Shown here: positions 41,397 through 49,174 of the stretch, in pieces
How the letters are laid out: every line of letters starts with the position of its first letter
How positions within the stretch are numbered: position 1 is the stretch's first letter
Origin: CAXSEF01 sp964236535
Lineage (GTDB): Bacteria > Pseudomonadota > Alphaproteobacteria > Acetobacterales > Acetobacteraceae
Reading direction: 5' to 3'
Length of the DNA: 49,237 bases
Assembly: GCA_964236535.1 (NCBI GenBank)
Contig: CAXSEF010000015.1
Coordinates: forward strand, 1-49,237
Notes under the pieces: generated by a model
Seen by the model: the letters and a program-made list of their open reading frames with translations, nothing else
Told to the model about the DNA's origin: nothing
Databases searched by the model: none
Made by a program: the position numbers and the translations under genes

Positions 41397-41986
41397 CGCC
41401 GATGCTTCGCATGAGAACTCTGCCCATGGTTCAGTCCGCCAGGTTTGTCGAGACCCGATCCGCACCTCGCCGTCACGTTCTCATTGCGGCCCTGCTGGCG
41501 GCGGTTGCGTTGCCGGCAAGCCGACCTGCGGTCGCGCGCGAGTATTTCGTGGGCGGTCCGGTGCACGAGCACGACATGGAGATCGTCGCCAACTATCTCG
41601 TGGGGATCGAGATGGCGCCGATGTCGCCGAAAATGGCGATGGGGCCGGACGTGATCCACCTCGAAGCCGACGTCCATGCGACGGCGGATAACGTCTACGG
41701 CTATCCGGATGGCGCGTGGGTCCCCTACCTCACCATCGGCTACACGATCGACAAGGAGGGCAGCGACTGGAAGGCGAGCGGGACGTTGCTCCCGATGCAG
41801 GCCAAGGACGGCTCGCACTACGCGGACAATGTCAAGATGTCGGGTCCCGGGACCTACAAGGTCAGATATCACTTCACCTCGCCCGAGTCGGACGGCTTCT
41901 TCCGCCACGTCGACGCGGAAACCGGGGTGCCGGCCTGGTGGCAGCCGTTCGACGAGACGTTCCACTTCACCTATCCGCAGAAATAG
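41393..41986 (+). CDS. P19-type periplasmic iron-binding protein (FtrA-like, Tpd family)
   Basis: The ATG overlaps the FTR1 stop codon, giving 197 residues with an internal Sec signal (RRHVLIAALLAAVALPASRPAVA, about 27-48). The mature part carries the P19 signature: HEHDMEIVANYLVGIEMAPM with the metal-ligand Glu/Met area, HLEADVHAT with two His (89 and 95), WVPYLTIGYTIDKEG, GPGTYKVRYHF and a C-terminal GFFRHVDAETG WW segment. P19 binds copper and iron at the periplasmic side and delivers iron to FTR1. Tight coupling in an operon with the permease supports that role. Several in-frame Met codons exist before the signal, so the exact start is uncertain. Confidence 0.9.
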   Translation: MTPMLRMRTLPMVQSARFVETRSAPRRHVLIAALLAAVALPASRPAVAREYFVGGPVHEHDMEIVANYLVGIEMAPMSPKMAMGPDVIHLEADVHATADNVYGYPDGAWVPYLTIGYTIDKEGSDWKASGTLLPMQAKDGSHYADNVKMSGPGTYKVRYHFTSPESDGFFRHVDAETGVPAWWQPFDETFHFTYPQK

Positions 41987-42055
41987 CGTCGGCCGGGTTC
42001 ACGGCAGACATCTTGGCTCGGCTCTCGTACGTGCGGCTTCCCGTGGGCTGCCTGC

Positions 42056-42937
42056 TCAGCTCGGAACGTCTCCGAGCAGGAACGGGCGCAAGGCCTTTGC
42101 GACGGCGTCGGCATCCTCCTCGTGCAGCCCGAGCGCACCGCTCTCCAGCCGGCGGCCAGTGACGCCTGCCACCCCGACCAGCGCCTCGATCTCGGCGAGC
42201 GATTTCACGGGAGTATCAGCGCCATAGAGCACGAGGATCGGAGGACCCGGCGGCGCAGCCAGGTCGAGGAAGGCAGCCCGGTCGCGTACCGGATCGAGCG
42301 CACCGGTGACGAAGGCGCCGGACCCGAAGCGGCCGCCACGGCGATGCGCCACCCTGGCCTTGGTGGCCACGAACGCCGGCGTGACGCGGGTGCGGTCCGC
42401 ATAGACATGGCGACGGTACATCATGGCGATGATCGGCCGGGCGACGTTGAGACGATACAGCGCGTGTCCCAGGCCTGGCAGCCGCAGCGCCGTGCGGATG
42501 CGTTGCTGCACCGGCCGGTAGCCACCCATCATGGTCGGCAGCGGCCCACGCCAGGTGGGCGCCACCAGCGCGATCCGGGTCCAGGTGCCAGGACACGCCC
42601 GTCCGAGTGCCAGCGCATAGCCGGCGCCGTGCCCGGCGGCGATCACCGCAGCGGGGCCGGCCACGACCTGCTCGACAAAGGCGCGCAGGAAGGCGTGATG
42701 CAGCTCCGGCCGGTGATCGAGGCTCGTATGCCGCCCCAGCCCGAAGCCGGGCCAGTCGGGCGCAATGGTCCGCATGTCCGGCGCCAGTCGGTCCGCCAGC
42801 CCGCGCATCTCCTCGCGCGTGGAGACCGTGCTGAACGCCGGCAGCAGCAGCACCGTCGTATCGCCGGCGCCATGCACGTCGTAGCCGACCCGGACCGGAC
42901 GCCCGCCCCAGCTCCACTCGAACACGCCCTCGCTCAT
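42056..42937 (-). CDS. Alpha/beta-hydrolase fold protein lacking the nucleophile serine
   Basis: This 293-residue protein follows the alpha/beta-hydrolase plan: TVLLLPAFSTVSTREEM (oxyanion-loop region), IAPDWPGFGLGRHTSLDHRP, the nucleophile elbow AAGHGAGYALALG, and late ILVLYGADTP (acid) and a His near GALGLHEED. The elbow GxSxG reads Gly-His-Gly-Ala-Gly at 102-106, so the catalytic Ser is Gly104. The neighbouring residues are otherwise normal, so this is a specific change rather than decay. The protein may have lost hydrolase activity or may use a different chemistry. It is convergent with the P19 operon and divergent from a low-affinity iron permease gene. Confidence 0.75.
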   Translation of the reverse strand: MSEGVFEWSWGGRPVRVGYDVHGAGDTTVLLLPAFSTVSTREEMRGLADRLAPDMRTIAPDWPGFGLGRHTSLDHRPELHHAFLRAFVEQVVAGPAAVIAAGHGAGYALALGRACPGTWTRIALVAPTWRGPLPTMMGGYRPVQQRIRTALRLPGLGHALYRLNVARPIIAMMYRRHVYADRTRVTPAFVATKARVAHRRGGRFGSGAFVTGALDPVRDRAAFLDLAAPPGPPILVLYGADTPVKSLAEIEALVGVAGVTGRRLESGALGLHEEDADAVAKALRPFLLGDVPS

Positions 42938-43218
42938 GACGCGAGCCCGGAAAGTGTGGGTGCATGCAGGCGAAGCACAGGCTGCCAGCCCCCGGCTTGC
43001 GGCATCATCGAGTCCTTGGGTGAGCGGTGCGGCGCTCTTGGCGCTCCAGCCTGGACCATCCCCGAGAGTCGCGCCGCGGGCAAGTTCAGGGACGTGGTTC
43101 GACGGCTCTGAGCGCCCGGCGTCGAGCGCGTCCCGTGCCCCAGGCGCAAACCGTGATCGCGGCTGCAGCGAACCCGACCTCCGTCGAGGTGTTCACGCCG
43201 CGACGCCAGGAGGCTGCA

Positions 43219-43584
43219 ATGGGTTTCGACCGGCTTGCCCAAATCGTGGCGCGTGGGGCCGGACGGCCGGCTACCTTCATCGCAGCCACCGTGCTCGTCA
43301 TCGTCTGGGGGATCAGCGGCCCGATCTTCGGATTCAGCGACACCTGGCAGCTCGTCATCAACACCGGAACGACCATAGTCACCTTCCTGATGGTGTTCCT
43401 GATCCAGAACACGCAGAACCGGGATACCGACGCGTTGCAAGTCAAGCTGGACGAGCTGATCCGCGTGACGCATGGCGCGCGGCCGGCGTTGCTGAATCTC
43501 GAGGAGCTCAAGGCCGAGGATCTGGCTGGCATCAAGCGGCAGTTCATAGAGCTCGGCCGCCAGCACAGCGTCGAACCGCTCTAG
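43219..43584 (+). CDS. Low-affinity iron permease family small membrane protein
   Basis: The ATG at 43219 follows CAGGAGG and gives 121 residues. Helix 1 is ATFIAATVLVIVWGISGPIF and helix 2 VINTGTTIVTFLMVFLIQNT, followed by NRDTDALQVKLDELIRVTHG and a helical tail with LNLEELKAEDL. That QNTQNRDxxAxxxKLDELI block is the best marker of the bacterial low-affinity iron permease family (Fet4-related). Despite the name, transport by the bacterial members is not well shown. It lies 1.2 kb from the FTR1 operon, separated by the hydrolase-fold gene. Confidence 0.85.
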   Translation: MGFDRLAQIVARGAGRPATFIAATVLVIVWGISGPIFGFSDTWQLVINTGTTIVTFLMVFLIQNTQNRDTDALQVKLDELIRVTHGARPALLNLEELKAEDLAGIKRQFIELGRQHSVEPL

Positions 43585-44166
43585 CACCGGCTGAAACCGG
43601 TCAAGGCGCTGCGCACGCAAGCACGGTCGGCCGGATTGCATCGACACCGAACGTCGAGGAACGCCACCCGAGAGCAAGACTCCCTGGATGCTGGCCGCAA
43701 CGGTCTGAAGGCAGCACCCCTCTCGTTACCGGCCGACTGACTGGTGGATCATGGTCGCTCAGCCGCACCTGCTCACGTGAGCGAAGTCCAAGCTGAGGAG
43801 CCACTGCCGACAGGCAGAACGACCACGCGGCGCTTACCTCGTTTGCGCTAACCACCAGTAACGGCGAAGGCGCGATGCCGTCGGGCGTCCACGCGGCCGC
43901 TCGCCGGACCCGTCCCTGGCGCTTGGCACGCGGCGCAGAGCGCGGCCTTCGATTGAAGAAACGATGTCCGCCGGGAGGCGGCCTGGAGAGGATGCCGTGC
44001 ATTGCAGTGACGGCTGCGGGACGCCGTGGCGGCAACATCATGTTCACCTTTGCGTGGCAGGATGCACGGGTCAGGCGTGGCAACTGGGCACGCCCCGGGT
44101 GGCTGGGGCGGAGCCAGATGGCCGCTACCGCATTCGGCAACCACGTATCGGAAGGCAGGTTCCAGA
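43585..44166. other. Intergenic region before the truncated haemoglobin gene
   Basis: In these 582 bases I see no gene; frames crossing it look like shadows. ACCGG-CTGAAA-CCGGT at 43587-43602, directly after the iron permease stop, is a weak terminator-like stem. TCGGAAGGCAGG just before 44167 provides the ribosome site for the haemoglobin gene. Confidence 0.4.
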
Positions 44167-44598
44167 TTGACACGCGGGATTGCGCTGCTCCCTCAAGCGA
44201 CAACCATCCTGCTTCTGTCGGCCATGCTGGCCACGGCACAGGCCGGCACCCTGTTCTCCGATCTCGGCGGCCATGACGGAGTGACGCAGATCGTCGAGGT
44301 CTCGACCGCGATCTGGCTCGACGACGGTCGGATCAAGGCGACCTTCGACGAAACCAACATGCCCCGTTTCCAGCGCCAGCTCTACGACCAGCTCTGCTCC
44401 CTGACTGGCGGCGGCTGCGTCTACAGGGGACAGGACATGGCCAAGGCGCACCGCGGCCTGCATCTCGACACCGCGCAGTTCAACGCGCTGGCCGAGGACA
44501 TGCAGTCGGCGATGGACCGTCTGCATGTCCCGTTTCCGGTGCAGAACCGCCTCGTGGCGTTGCTCGCGCCCATGCACCGCGACGTGGTCACGCCGTAG
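44167..44598 (+). CDS. Group I truncated haemoglobin with signal peptide (TTG start)
   Basis: From the TTG at 44167, 7 bases after AAGGCAGG, the product has 143 residues. It begins with a likely Sec signal (LLPQATTILLLSAMLATAQA) and then a truncated globin: GTLFSDLGGHDGVTQIVEVS, FDETNMPRFQRQLYDQLCSL, then GGCVYRGQDMAKAHRGLHL, where the His of MxxxH is the proximal heme ligand, and FNALAEDMQSAMDRLHV. An ATG inside the signal (44224) would give a cytoplasmic form with MLATAQAG at its start. An exported globin could bind NO or oxygen, or heme. Its proximity to the iron genes suggests heme-iron or redox chemistry, which is inference. Confidence 0.78.
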   Translation: MTRGIALLPQATTILLLSAMLATAQAGTLFSDLGGHDGVTQIVEVSTAIWLDDGRIKATFDETNMPRFQRQLYDQLCSLTGGGCVYRGQDMAKAHRGLHLDTAQFNALAEDMQSAMDRLHVPFPVQNRLVALLAPMHRDVVTP

Positions 44599-44841
44599 TG
44601 CACCGCCGCCGGGGTGCGCTACGGTCAGGCCGCTTGCGGGCCAGGCATGGTCCGCTGTTGCGGTGCCTCCCGATGCGATGGCCTGACGAGGTTGGCTGCA
44701 AGCAAGCCGCGGCGACAGCGGGCAGACCGCCGCCAAGGTACCCCAGCGTATCGGCTCGCTGGCATCGGCGTGGACCGGAGAACACCGAGCCGGCAACGCG
44801 TCGGTGGGGCTTGCTCTGAACCAAAGGCGACATCGCCTTCA

Positions 44842-45951
44842 CTAGGTCACAAAACCGCGGCCTGGAAGGCGCCGACGCAGCGCGCGGTTCAGCGGCTTGG
44901 AATACAGTTGTGCGACCGTTGCGGCCAGGGCCGCCGAGCCCGCGAGATAGACCGCCAGAAGTGCGAACCTGGCATCTCCCTCGGTGGCGTTGGCAGTTGC
45001 CATGGAGCGCAGCAGTCCGAGAACCACGAGATGGAACAGATAGAGCTCGTAGCTGTGCCGTCCAAGCCAGCGTAGCCAACCCGACCAGCGCTTCGGCGGG
45101 ACGAAGGCCTGCGACGTTGCCAGCAGGACCGCCGTGCCGCACGACATCAGCGTCACGCCATAGACGTTCGTCTGCGCGATCGAGTACGCGAGATACAGCC
45201 AGGCCATGCCGCAGACGGCGATCGCCGGCACCCAGCGCGGCCAGGCCGGCAACCTGGTGCGTTGCACGAGCAGCGCCGTGGCGCAGCCGATCGCGATGCC
45301 ATCGAAGCAGGCGCCATAGGCGTAGAGAAAACCGGCATCGTCGTCCTGGTGCGCAAGGCGCCACACCGGCCCCACCGCCGCGACCACCAGCCACGCCGCC
45401 ATCAGGTGGCGTTCCCGGCGCAGCAGCAAGCAGAGCGGCGGGAAGCAAAGATAGAACACCTCCTCGACCGACAGCGACCAGAGCACGCACAGCGCGTAGT
45501 TCAGCCATCCTGCGCGCGCCATCAGCACGTTCATCCAGAAGGTGAGCGCGGCCAGGTCCACCATCCAGAACGACACCGGCGGCCCGGTCTCGGGCTCGTT
45601 GCGAAACATCGGCAGCCCCAGCGCCAGCAGGTTGACCACCACAAGCAGCAGCAGCAGGCAGGGCAGGATGCGCGCTGCCCGCAAACTGTAGAACACCGGC
45701 GCGTCCACCCGGCCCAGGCTTGTCCACCGCAGCAGCGCATTCCCGGTGATCAGGTATCCCGACACCACGAAGAACATGGTCACGCCGTAGTTGCCGTTGC
45801 GGACCACTGCATGCACGGCCTCCCAGCCGAACACGCGCGAGAGCACGGTATCATCCAGGCGGTAGGCGATGTTGAAATGATGCAGCATGACCAGCAGGAT
45901 TGAGACGCCGCGGATCATGTCGATCCGTCCGTTACGAAGGCCCACGCCCAT
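44842..45951 (-). CDS. Acyltransferase-3 family membrane protein
   Basis: The ATG at 45951 (MGVGLRNGRIDMIRG) gives 369 residues with about ten helices. The motif IRGVSILLVMLHHFNIAYRL has the family catalytic His, followed by NGNYGVTMFFVVSGYLITG, FYSLRAARILPCLL and the diagnostic LWSLSVEEVFYLCFPPL. Members (OafA, NodX, ExoZ) transfer acetyl or other acyl groups onto surface polysaccharides or lipids. It ends convergent with the truncated haemoglobin gene and is divergent from the metallo-hydrolase gene, 45 bases apart. No polysaccharide cluster is next to it, so the acceptor is unknown. Confidence 0.88.
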   Translation of the reverse strand: MGVGLRNGRIDMIRGVSILLVMLHHFNIAYRLDDTVLSRVFGWEAVHAVVRNGNYGVTMFFVVSGYLITGNALLRWTSLGRVDAPVFYSLRAARILPCLLLLLVVVNLLALGLPMFRNEPETGPPVSFWMVDLAALTFWMNVLMARAGWLNYALCVLWSLSVEEVFYLCFPPLCLLLRRERHLMAAWLVVAAVGPVWRLAHQDDDAGFLYAYGACFDGIAIGCATALLVQRTRLPAWPRWVPAIAVCGMAWLYLAYSIAQTNVYGVTLMSCGTAVLLATSQAFVPPKRWSGWLRWLGRHSYELYLFHLVVLGLLRSMATANATEGDARFALLAVYLAGSAALAATVAQLYSKPLNRALRRRLPGRGFVT

Positions 45952-45996
45952 GATCGCCCCTTGCAGCCCGGCCACGCACGGCCCGCGCCAGCCACG

Positions 45997-46989
45997 ATGA
46001 CCGACGCCGCCCTGCCCCGCCAGCCGCCTTCCGTCCCCCGGCTCTCCGATCACTTCGACGGCACACGCTTCTTCAACCCGGGCCAGGGACCAGGCCAGGC
46101 GCCGGCCCGCCGCGGGCTGCTGCAGGTGCTGCGCTGGCGGCTGCAGGAGCGAGGCGCGCGTTGGCCGCGGGTCCCGGCCGGTCACGGCTTTCCGCCGCCG
46201 CCGGCCACGGTCGAGGCTGGGACCGCCGCACTGAGCTTCATCGGCCATGCGAGCTTCCTACTGCGCCTGCCTGGCCTCGTGATCCTCACCGACCCGGTAT
46301 TCAGCGAACGCTGCTCCCCGGTATCCTGGGCCGGACCACGCCGTGCCCGCCCGCCCGGCCTGGCGCTTGACGCCCTCCCGCCGATCGACCTAGTCCTGGT
46401 CTCGCACAACCACTACGACCACATGGATCTACCCTCGCTGCGCCGGCTTGCCGCCCGCGGCACGGCTCGCGCCATCACCACGCCCGGCAATGCCGGTCGC
46501 TTGCGCGCCGCGGGCTTCGCGCAGGTCGACGAGCTGGACTGGTGGGACAGCACGGACGCCGGCCCGTTTCAGGTCACCGCCACCCCGGCCCGCCACTTCA
46601 GTCGGCGCGGGTTCTCCGACGCCAACCGCTCGCTCTGGGCCGGCTTCGCCTTGCGCAGCGCAGACGGACACGTCCTGTTCGCCGGCGATTCCGGGGCAGG
46701 CTCGCACTGGACCGCGATAAGGGAGCGACTCGGCCCGCCCGACCTCGCTCTGCTGCCGATCGGCGCCTACGAGCCGCGCTGGATGATGGGGCCGGTGCAC
46801 ATGGATCCGGTCGAGGCCGTGCAGGCGCATCGCAACCTCGGCGCCCGGCAGTCGGTCGGCATGCATTTCGGCACGTTCCAGCTGACCGACGAGGCTATCG
46901 ATGCGCCGGTCTTGGGGCTCGCCGCCGCCGGCGTGCCCGGCTTCACCACGCTCGGCTTTGGGGAAAGCCGCGTCGTGCGCCTTGCGTGA
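45997..46989 (+). CDS. NAPE-PLD/UlaG-like metallo-beta-lactamase-fold hydrolase
   Basis: The ATG at 45997 (MTDAALPRQPPSVPRL) gives 330 residues. The metal-binding motif SHNHYDHMD (His137, His139, Asp141, His142) is complete, with FIGHASFLLRL and LTDPVFSERCSPVSWAGPRR before it and HVLFAGDSGAGSHW, PIGAYEPRWMMGPVHMDP and MHFGTFQLTDE after it. This order and the N-terminal HFDGTRFFNPG are those of bacterial homologues of N-acyl-phosphatidylethanolamine phospholipase D. The likely substrate is a phospholipid or N-acyl lipid in the membrane. It begins 45 bases from the acyltransferase-3 gene on the other strand. Confidence 0.88.
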   Translation: MTDAALPRQPPSVPRLSDHFDGTRFFNPGQGPGQAPARRGLLQVLRWRLQERGARWPRVPAGHGFPPPPATVEAGTAALSFIGHASFLLRLPGLVILTDPVFSERCSPVSWAGPRRARPPGLALDALPPIDLVLVSHNHYDHMDLPSLRRLAARGTARAITTPGNAGRLRAAGFAQVDELDWWDSTDAGPFQVTATPARHFSRRGFSDANRSLWAGFALRSADGHVLFAGDSGAGSHWTAIRERLGPPDLALLPIGAYEPRWMMGPVHMDPVEAVQAHRNLGARQSVGMHFGTFQLTDEAIDAPVLGLAAAGVPGFTTLGFGESRVVRLA

Positions 46990-47009
46990 TCAACGGCTCC
47001 GATTTTTGA

Positions 47010-47153
47010 CGTGCAGGCGAAGCAAGGCTGGGTTTTGTCCGGACCCACCAAAGTGCGGAGCCCTCTGGAAACCCTCCTTAAGCATCTGAAGCCTCAAGAC
47101 TCAGCACTGAGCGGAGTCCGTGGTCAAGTCTCTGGCCTTGCTTACCTGACCGG
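47010..47153. repeat. Intergenic hairpin repeat, copy 6
   Basis: Begins GCAGGCGAAGCAAGGCTGGG and ends TCTGGCCTTGCTTACCTGAC. Inner parts CCCACCAAAGTGCGGAGCC and AAGACTCAGCACTGAGCGGA match copy 4 closely. It lies between a stop codon and the convergent small-protein genes. Confidence 0.7.
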
Positions 47154-47256
47154 CCACGCAGCACAGCTGAAGTCTGACACGATTGTCTCAAACTAGGTCG
47201 TTGGCGCTGCTACCGCCGCCCGGGCCGGGTTCATACGGCGGTCAGCCTGGCAGTTG

Positions 47257-47409
47257 CTAAGCCGGGCCGGATGCCTCTCCTTGCCGGCGCGAGCGATCTT
47301 CCTGGCGCATGTCGGCAATCGCCTTGAGAGAAAGCACCGTCATGCCTCCCAGTGCGGCAGCCGAGCTGAAATGCACCCAGGCCAGGAACGGCAGATACAG
47401 CAGGATCAC
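47257..47409 (-). CDS. Minute one-helix membrane protein, coupled to the gene before it
   Basis: The GTG at 47409 overlaps the stop codon of the preceding 48-residue gene (GTGA). The 50-residue product is VILLYLPFLAWVHFSSAAAL then GGMTVLSLKAIADMRQED and a basic end RSRRQGEASGPA. One helix and a charged cytoplasmic tail are visible. It may be a real coupled gene, or the two frames may be one gene split by a frameshift. Function unknown. Confidence 0.4.
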   Translation of the reverse strand: MILLYLPFLAWVHFSSAAALGGMTVLSLKAIADMRQEDRSRRQGEASGPA

Positions 47410-47552
47410 TGCCGCGGTCCCATGCTGCGAATCGCGACGCGCAGTGCCAGCGCTGCCGAGACGGTAGCCACGCCGAACGCCAGGCCGCTTGCGACGGACG
47501 CGGCGACGACGACGCTGGTCAGCACGCTTGGCCGGGGAAGCAGGCTGATCAT
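47406..47552 (-). CDS. Minute one-helix membrane protein
   Basis: The ATG at 47552 has AAAGGAA at a suitable distance. The 48-residue product MISLLPRPSVLTSVVVAASV then ASGLAFGVATVSAALALRVA and IRSMGPRQ is one long hydrophobic helix (about residues 10-40) with basic ends. It is divergent from the fasciclin gene. I recognise no family. Confidence 0.45.
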   Translation of the reverse strand: MISLLPRPSVLTSVVVAASVASGLAFGVATVSAALALRVAIRSMGPRQ

Positions 47553-47742
47553 CGGGCATTCCTTTGCTGCGAGGCAGATCGGGACATGGCACGGCAATCG
47601 GCTCGGTCAACCATGACGCCGCACGTCGAACCATACTCGCGATGGCTCGCCGCCGGTCTGCACGGGAAAGGTGCATCCAAACAGCCGCTGCCACCGATAC
47701 GGACTAGGTGGTCGTACCGGCCCCGTGACAGGAAGAGACACG

Positions 47743-48330
47743 ATGAGAACAGTTCCCGCGATCCTCGCCGTTACGGCCATCGCCGTCGCCGTGCCAGCAA
47801 TGACCCAGGTTGCCCGAGCCGCCCCGTCTGCAACGAGCGAGAGCACCGTCACCGTCGGCGGCCAGGCGATGTACCCGTCCAAGACCATCGTCGCCAACGC
47901 GGTGAACTCGTCCGACCACACGACGCTCGTCGCGGCAGTCAAGGCAGCGGGCCTGGTCGACGCGCTCAGTGGCAAGGGCCCGTTCACCGTGTTTGCGCCC
48001 ACCAACGAGGCGTTCGGCGATCTGCCGGCCGGCACCGTCGACACACTTGTAAAGCCCGAGAACAAGGCGATGCTGACCAAGATCCTGACCTACCACGTGG
48101 TCCCGGGCGACTACACGACGGTGAAGCTGCGCTCGCTGATTCGGGCCGGCCACGGCAAGGCCGAACTGAAGACGCTGCAGGGCGACATGCTGCACTTCAT
48201 GATGAACGGCACCAGCAACATCATCGTGGCCGACGACAAGGGCGACATGGCGGACATCGCCATCGCCGACGTGAACCAGTCGAACGGGGTGATCCAGGTC
48301 ATCGACAAGGTGCTGATGCCCGCCGCCTGA
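47743..48330 (+). CDS. Secreted fasciclin (FAS1) domain protein
   Basis: The ATG at 47743 follows AGGAAGAG and gives 195 residues. A Sec signal (TVPAILAVTAIAVAVPAMTQ, cleaved near ARA-AP) precedes a single FAS1 domain: NSSDHTTLVAAVKAAGLVDA, LSGKGPFTVFAPTNEAFGDL (H1/FAPT motif), KILTYHVVPGDYTT (YH motif) and NGVIQVIDKVLMPA (H2 motif). FAS1 proteins serve in cell adhesion and in stress-related envelope functions; in soil and rhizosphere bacteria they are commonly single-domain secreted proteins. A strong hairpin follows the stop codon. Confidence 0.92.
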   Translation: MRTVPAILAVTAIAVAVPAMTQVARAAPSATSESTVTVGGQAMYPSKTIVANAVNSSDHTTLVAAVKAAGLVDALSGKGPFTVFAPTNEAFGDLPAGTVDTLVKPENKAMLTKILTYHVVPGDYTTVKLRSLIRAGHGKAELKTLQGDMLHFMMNGTSNIIVADDKGDMADIAIADVNQSNGVIQVIDKVLMPAA

Positions 48331-48350
48331 AATCGCCGGCCAGACCTTGC

Positions 48351-48385
48351 GCAGGTCCAGGCCAGCCTCGCTGGCCTGGACCTGC
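48351..48385 (+). terminator. Strong hairpin after the fasciclin gene
   Basis: GCAGGTCCAGGCCAGC (48351-48366), loop CTC, then the exact complement GCTGGCCTGGACCTGC (48370-48385): a 16-bp perfect stem with a 3-base loop starting 21 bases after the stop codon. No T-run follows (CGGATCC), so it is terminator-like rather than a standard intrinsic terminator. Confidence 0.55.
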
Positions 48386-48575
48386 CGGATCCGTGTTCGA
48401 CCTCGCGCGAGGTCCGCCATCGCCCAGCCATCCGATTCGTTGCCAAGCCGTGCGCCCTGTAACCGGCGTCCTGCCGCTCACGGCGGTGTTCTAGGACGGC
48501 CGGCACTGGCCGCCTGACCGGCCGCAGCGATGCGCCGGCCGGTCGCTCGCGCGGTTCAACACGGGAAAGAACAGC

Positions 48576-49174
48576 CATGACGGCATCGAGGACGTTGCGC
48601 GACGTGTCGGGACTGCCCAGCACGCCGACCGGCTGCACGGCGCTGCGCTGGTGATGGTCGACCTGCAGAACACCTGTCGCGAGGGCGTGATGCAGCTGGC
48701 GGGGGTCGAGCCCGCGATCGCCGAGGCGGCCGTGCTGCTCGGGCGCGCGCGCAAGGCGGGCATCCCGATCTTCCACATCCAACACGAGGCCGGCGCCGGC
48801 TCGCCCTACGACACCGCCGCGCGCATCGGGCGAATCAGCGACGAGGTCGCCCCGCGCGACGGCGAGCCGGTGATCACCAAGAGCTACCCCAACGCCTTCG
48901 TGGCCACCGAGCTGGAAGCACAGCTGCGCCGCGCCGGCGTTCAGGACATCGTGCTGGCCGGCTTCATGACCCACATGTGCATCAATTCCACCGCGCGGGG
49001 AGCCTTCAATCGAGCTTCCGTCCGACCGTGGTCGCCTCCACAACCGCGACCCGCGACCTGCCGGGGCTCGACGGCACGGTGATCCCGGCCGCCAGCCTGC
49101 AGGCCGAGAGCCTCGGTGGGCTTGCCGACCTATTCGCCGTCGTGGCGGGACGTCCCGCCGACCTGCCGGACTGA
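48576..49174 (+). pseudogene. Isochorismatase-family cysteine hydrolase broken by two frameshifts
   Basis: The ATG at 48576 starts MTASRTLRDVSGLP, but at about 48618 one base seems to be missing (CCCAGCACG), after which the homologous frame is QHADRLHGAALVMVDLQNT. This frame runs through REGVMQLAGVEPAIAEAAVL, the Lys of ITKSYPNAF and VLAGFMTHMCINSTARGAFN, so all catalytic residues (Asp of VDLQ, Lys, Cys of THMC) are kept. At about 49012 one extra base shifts back into a frame reading PTVVASTTATRDLPGLDG and ending GRPADLPD at 49174. The two shifts compensate each other. Either the gene is recently dead or the bases are sequencing errors. Confidence 0.82.

Noticed and set aside
43875..44276. 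Plus-strand frame before and across the globin start
   Set aside because: It overlaps the globin in another frame, lacks domains and has poor start context.
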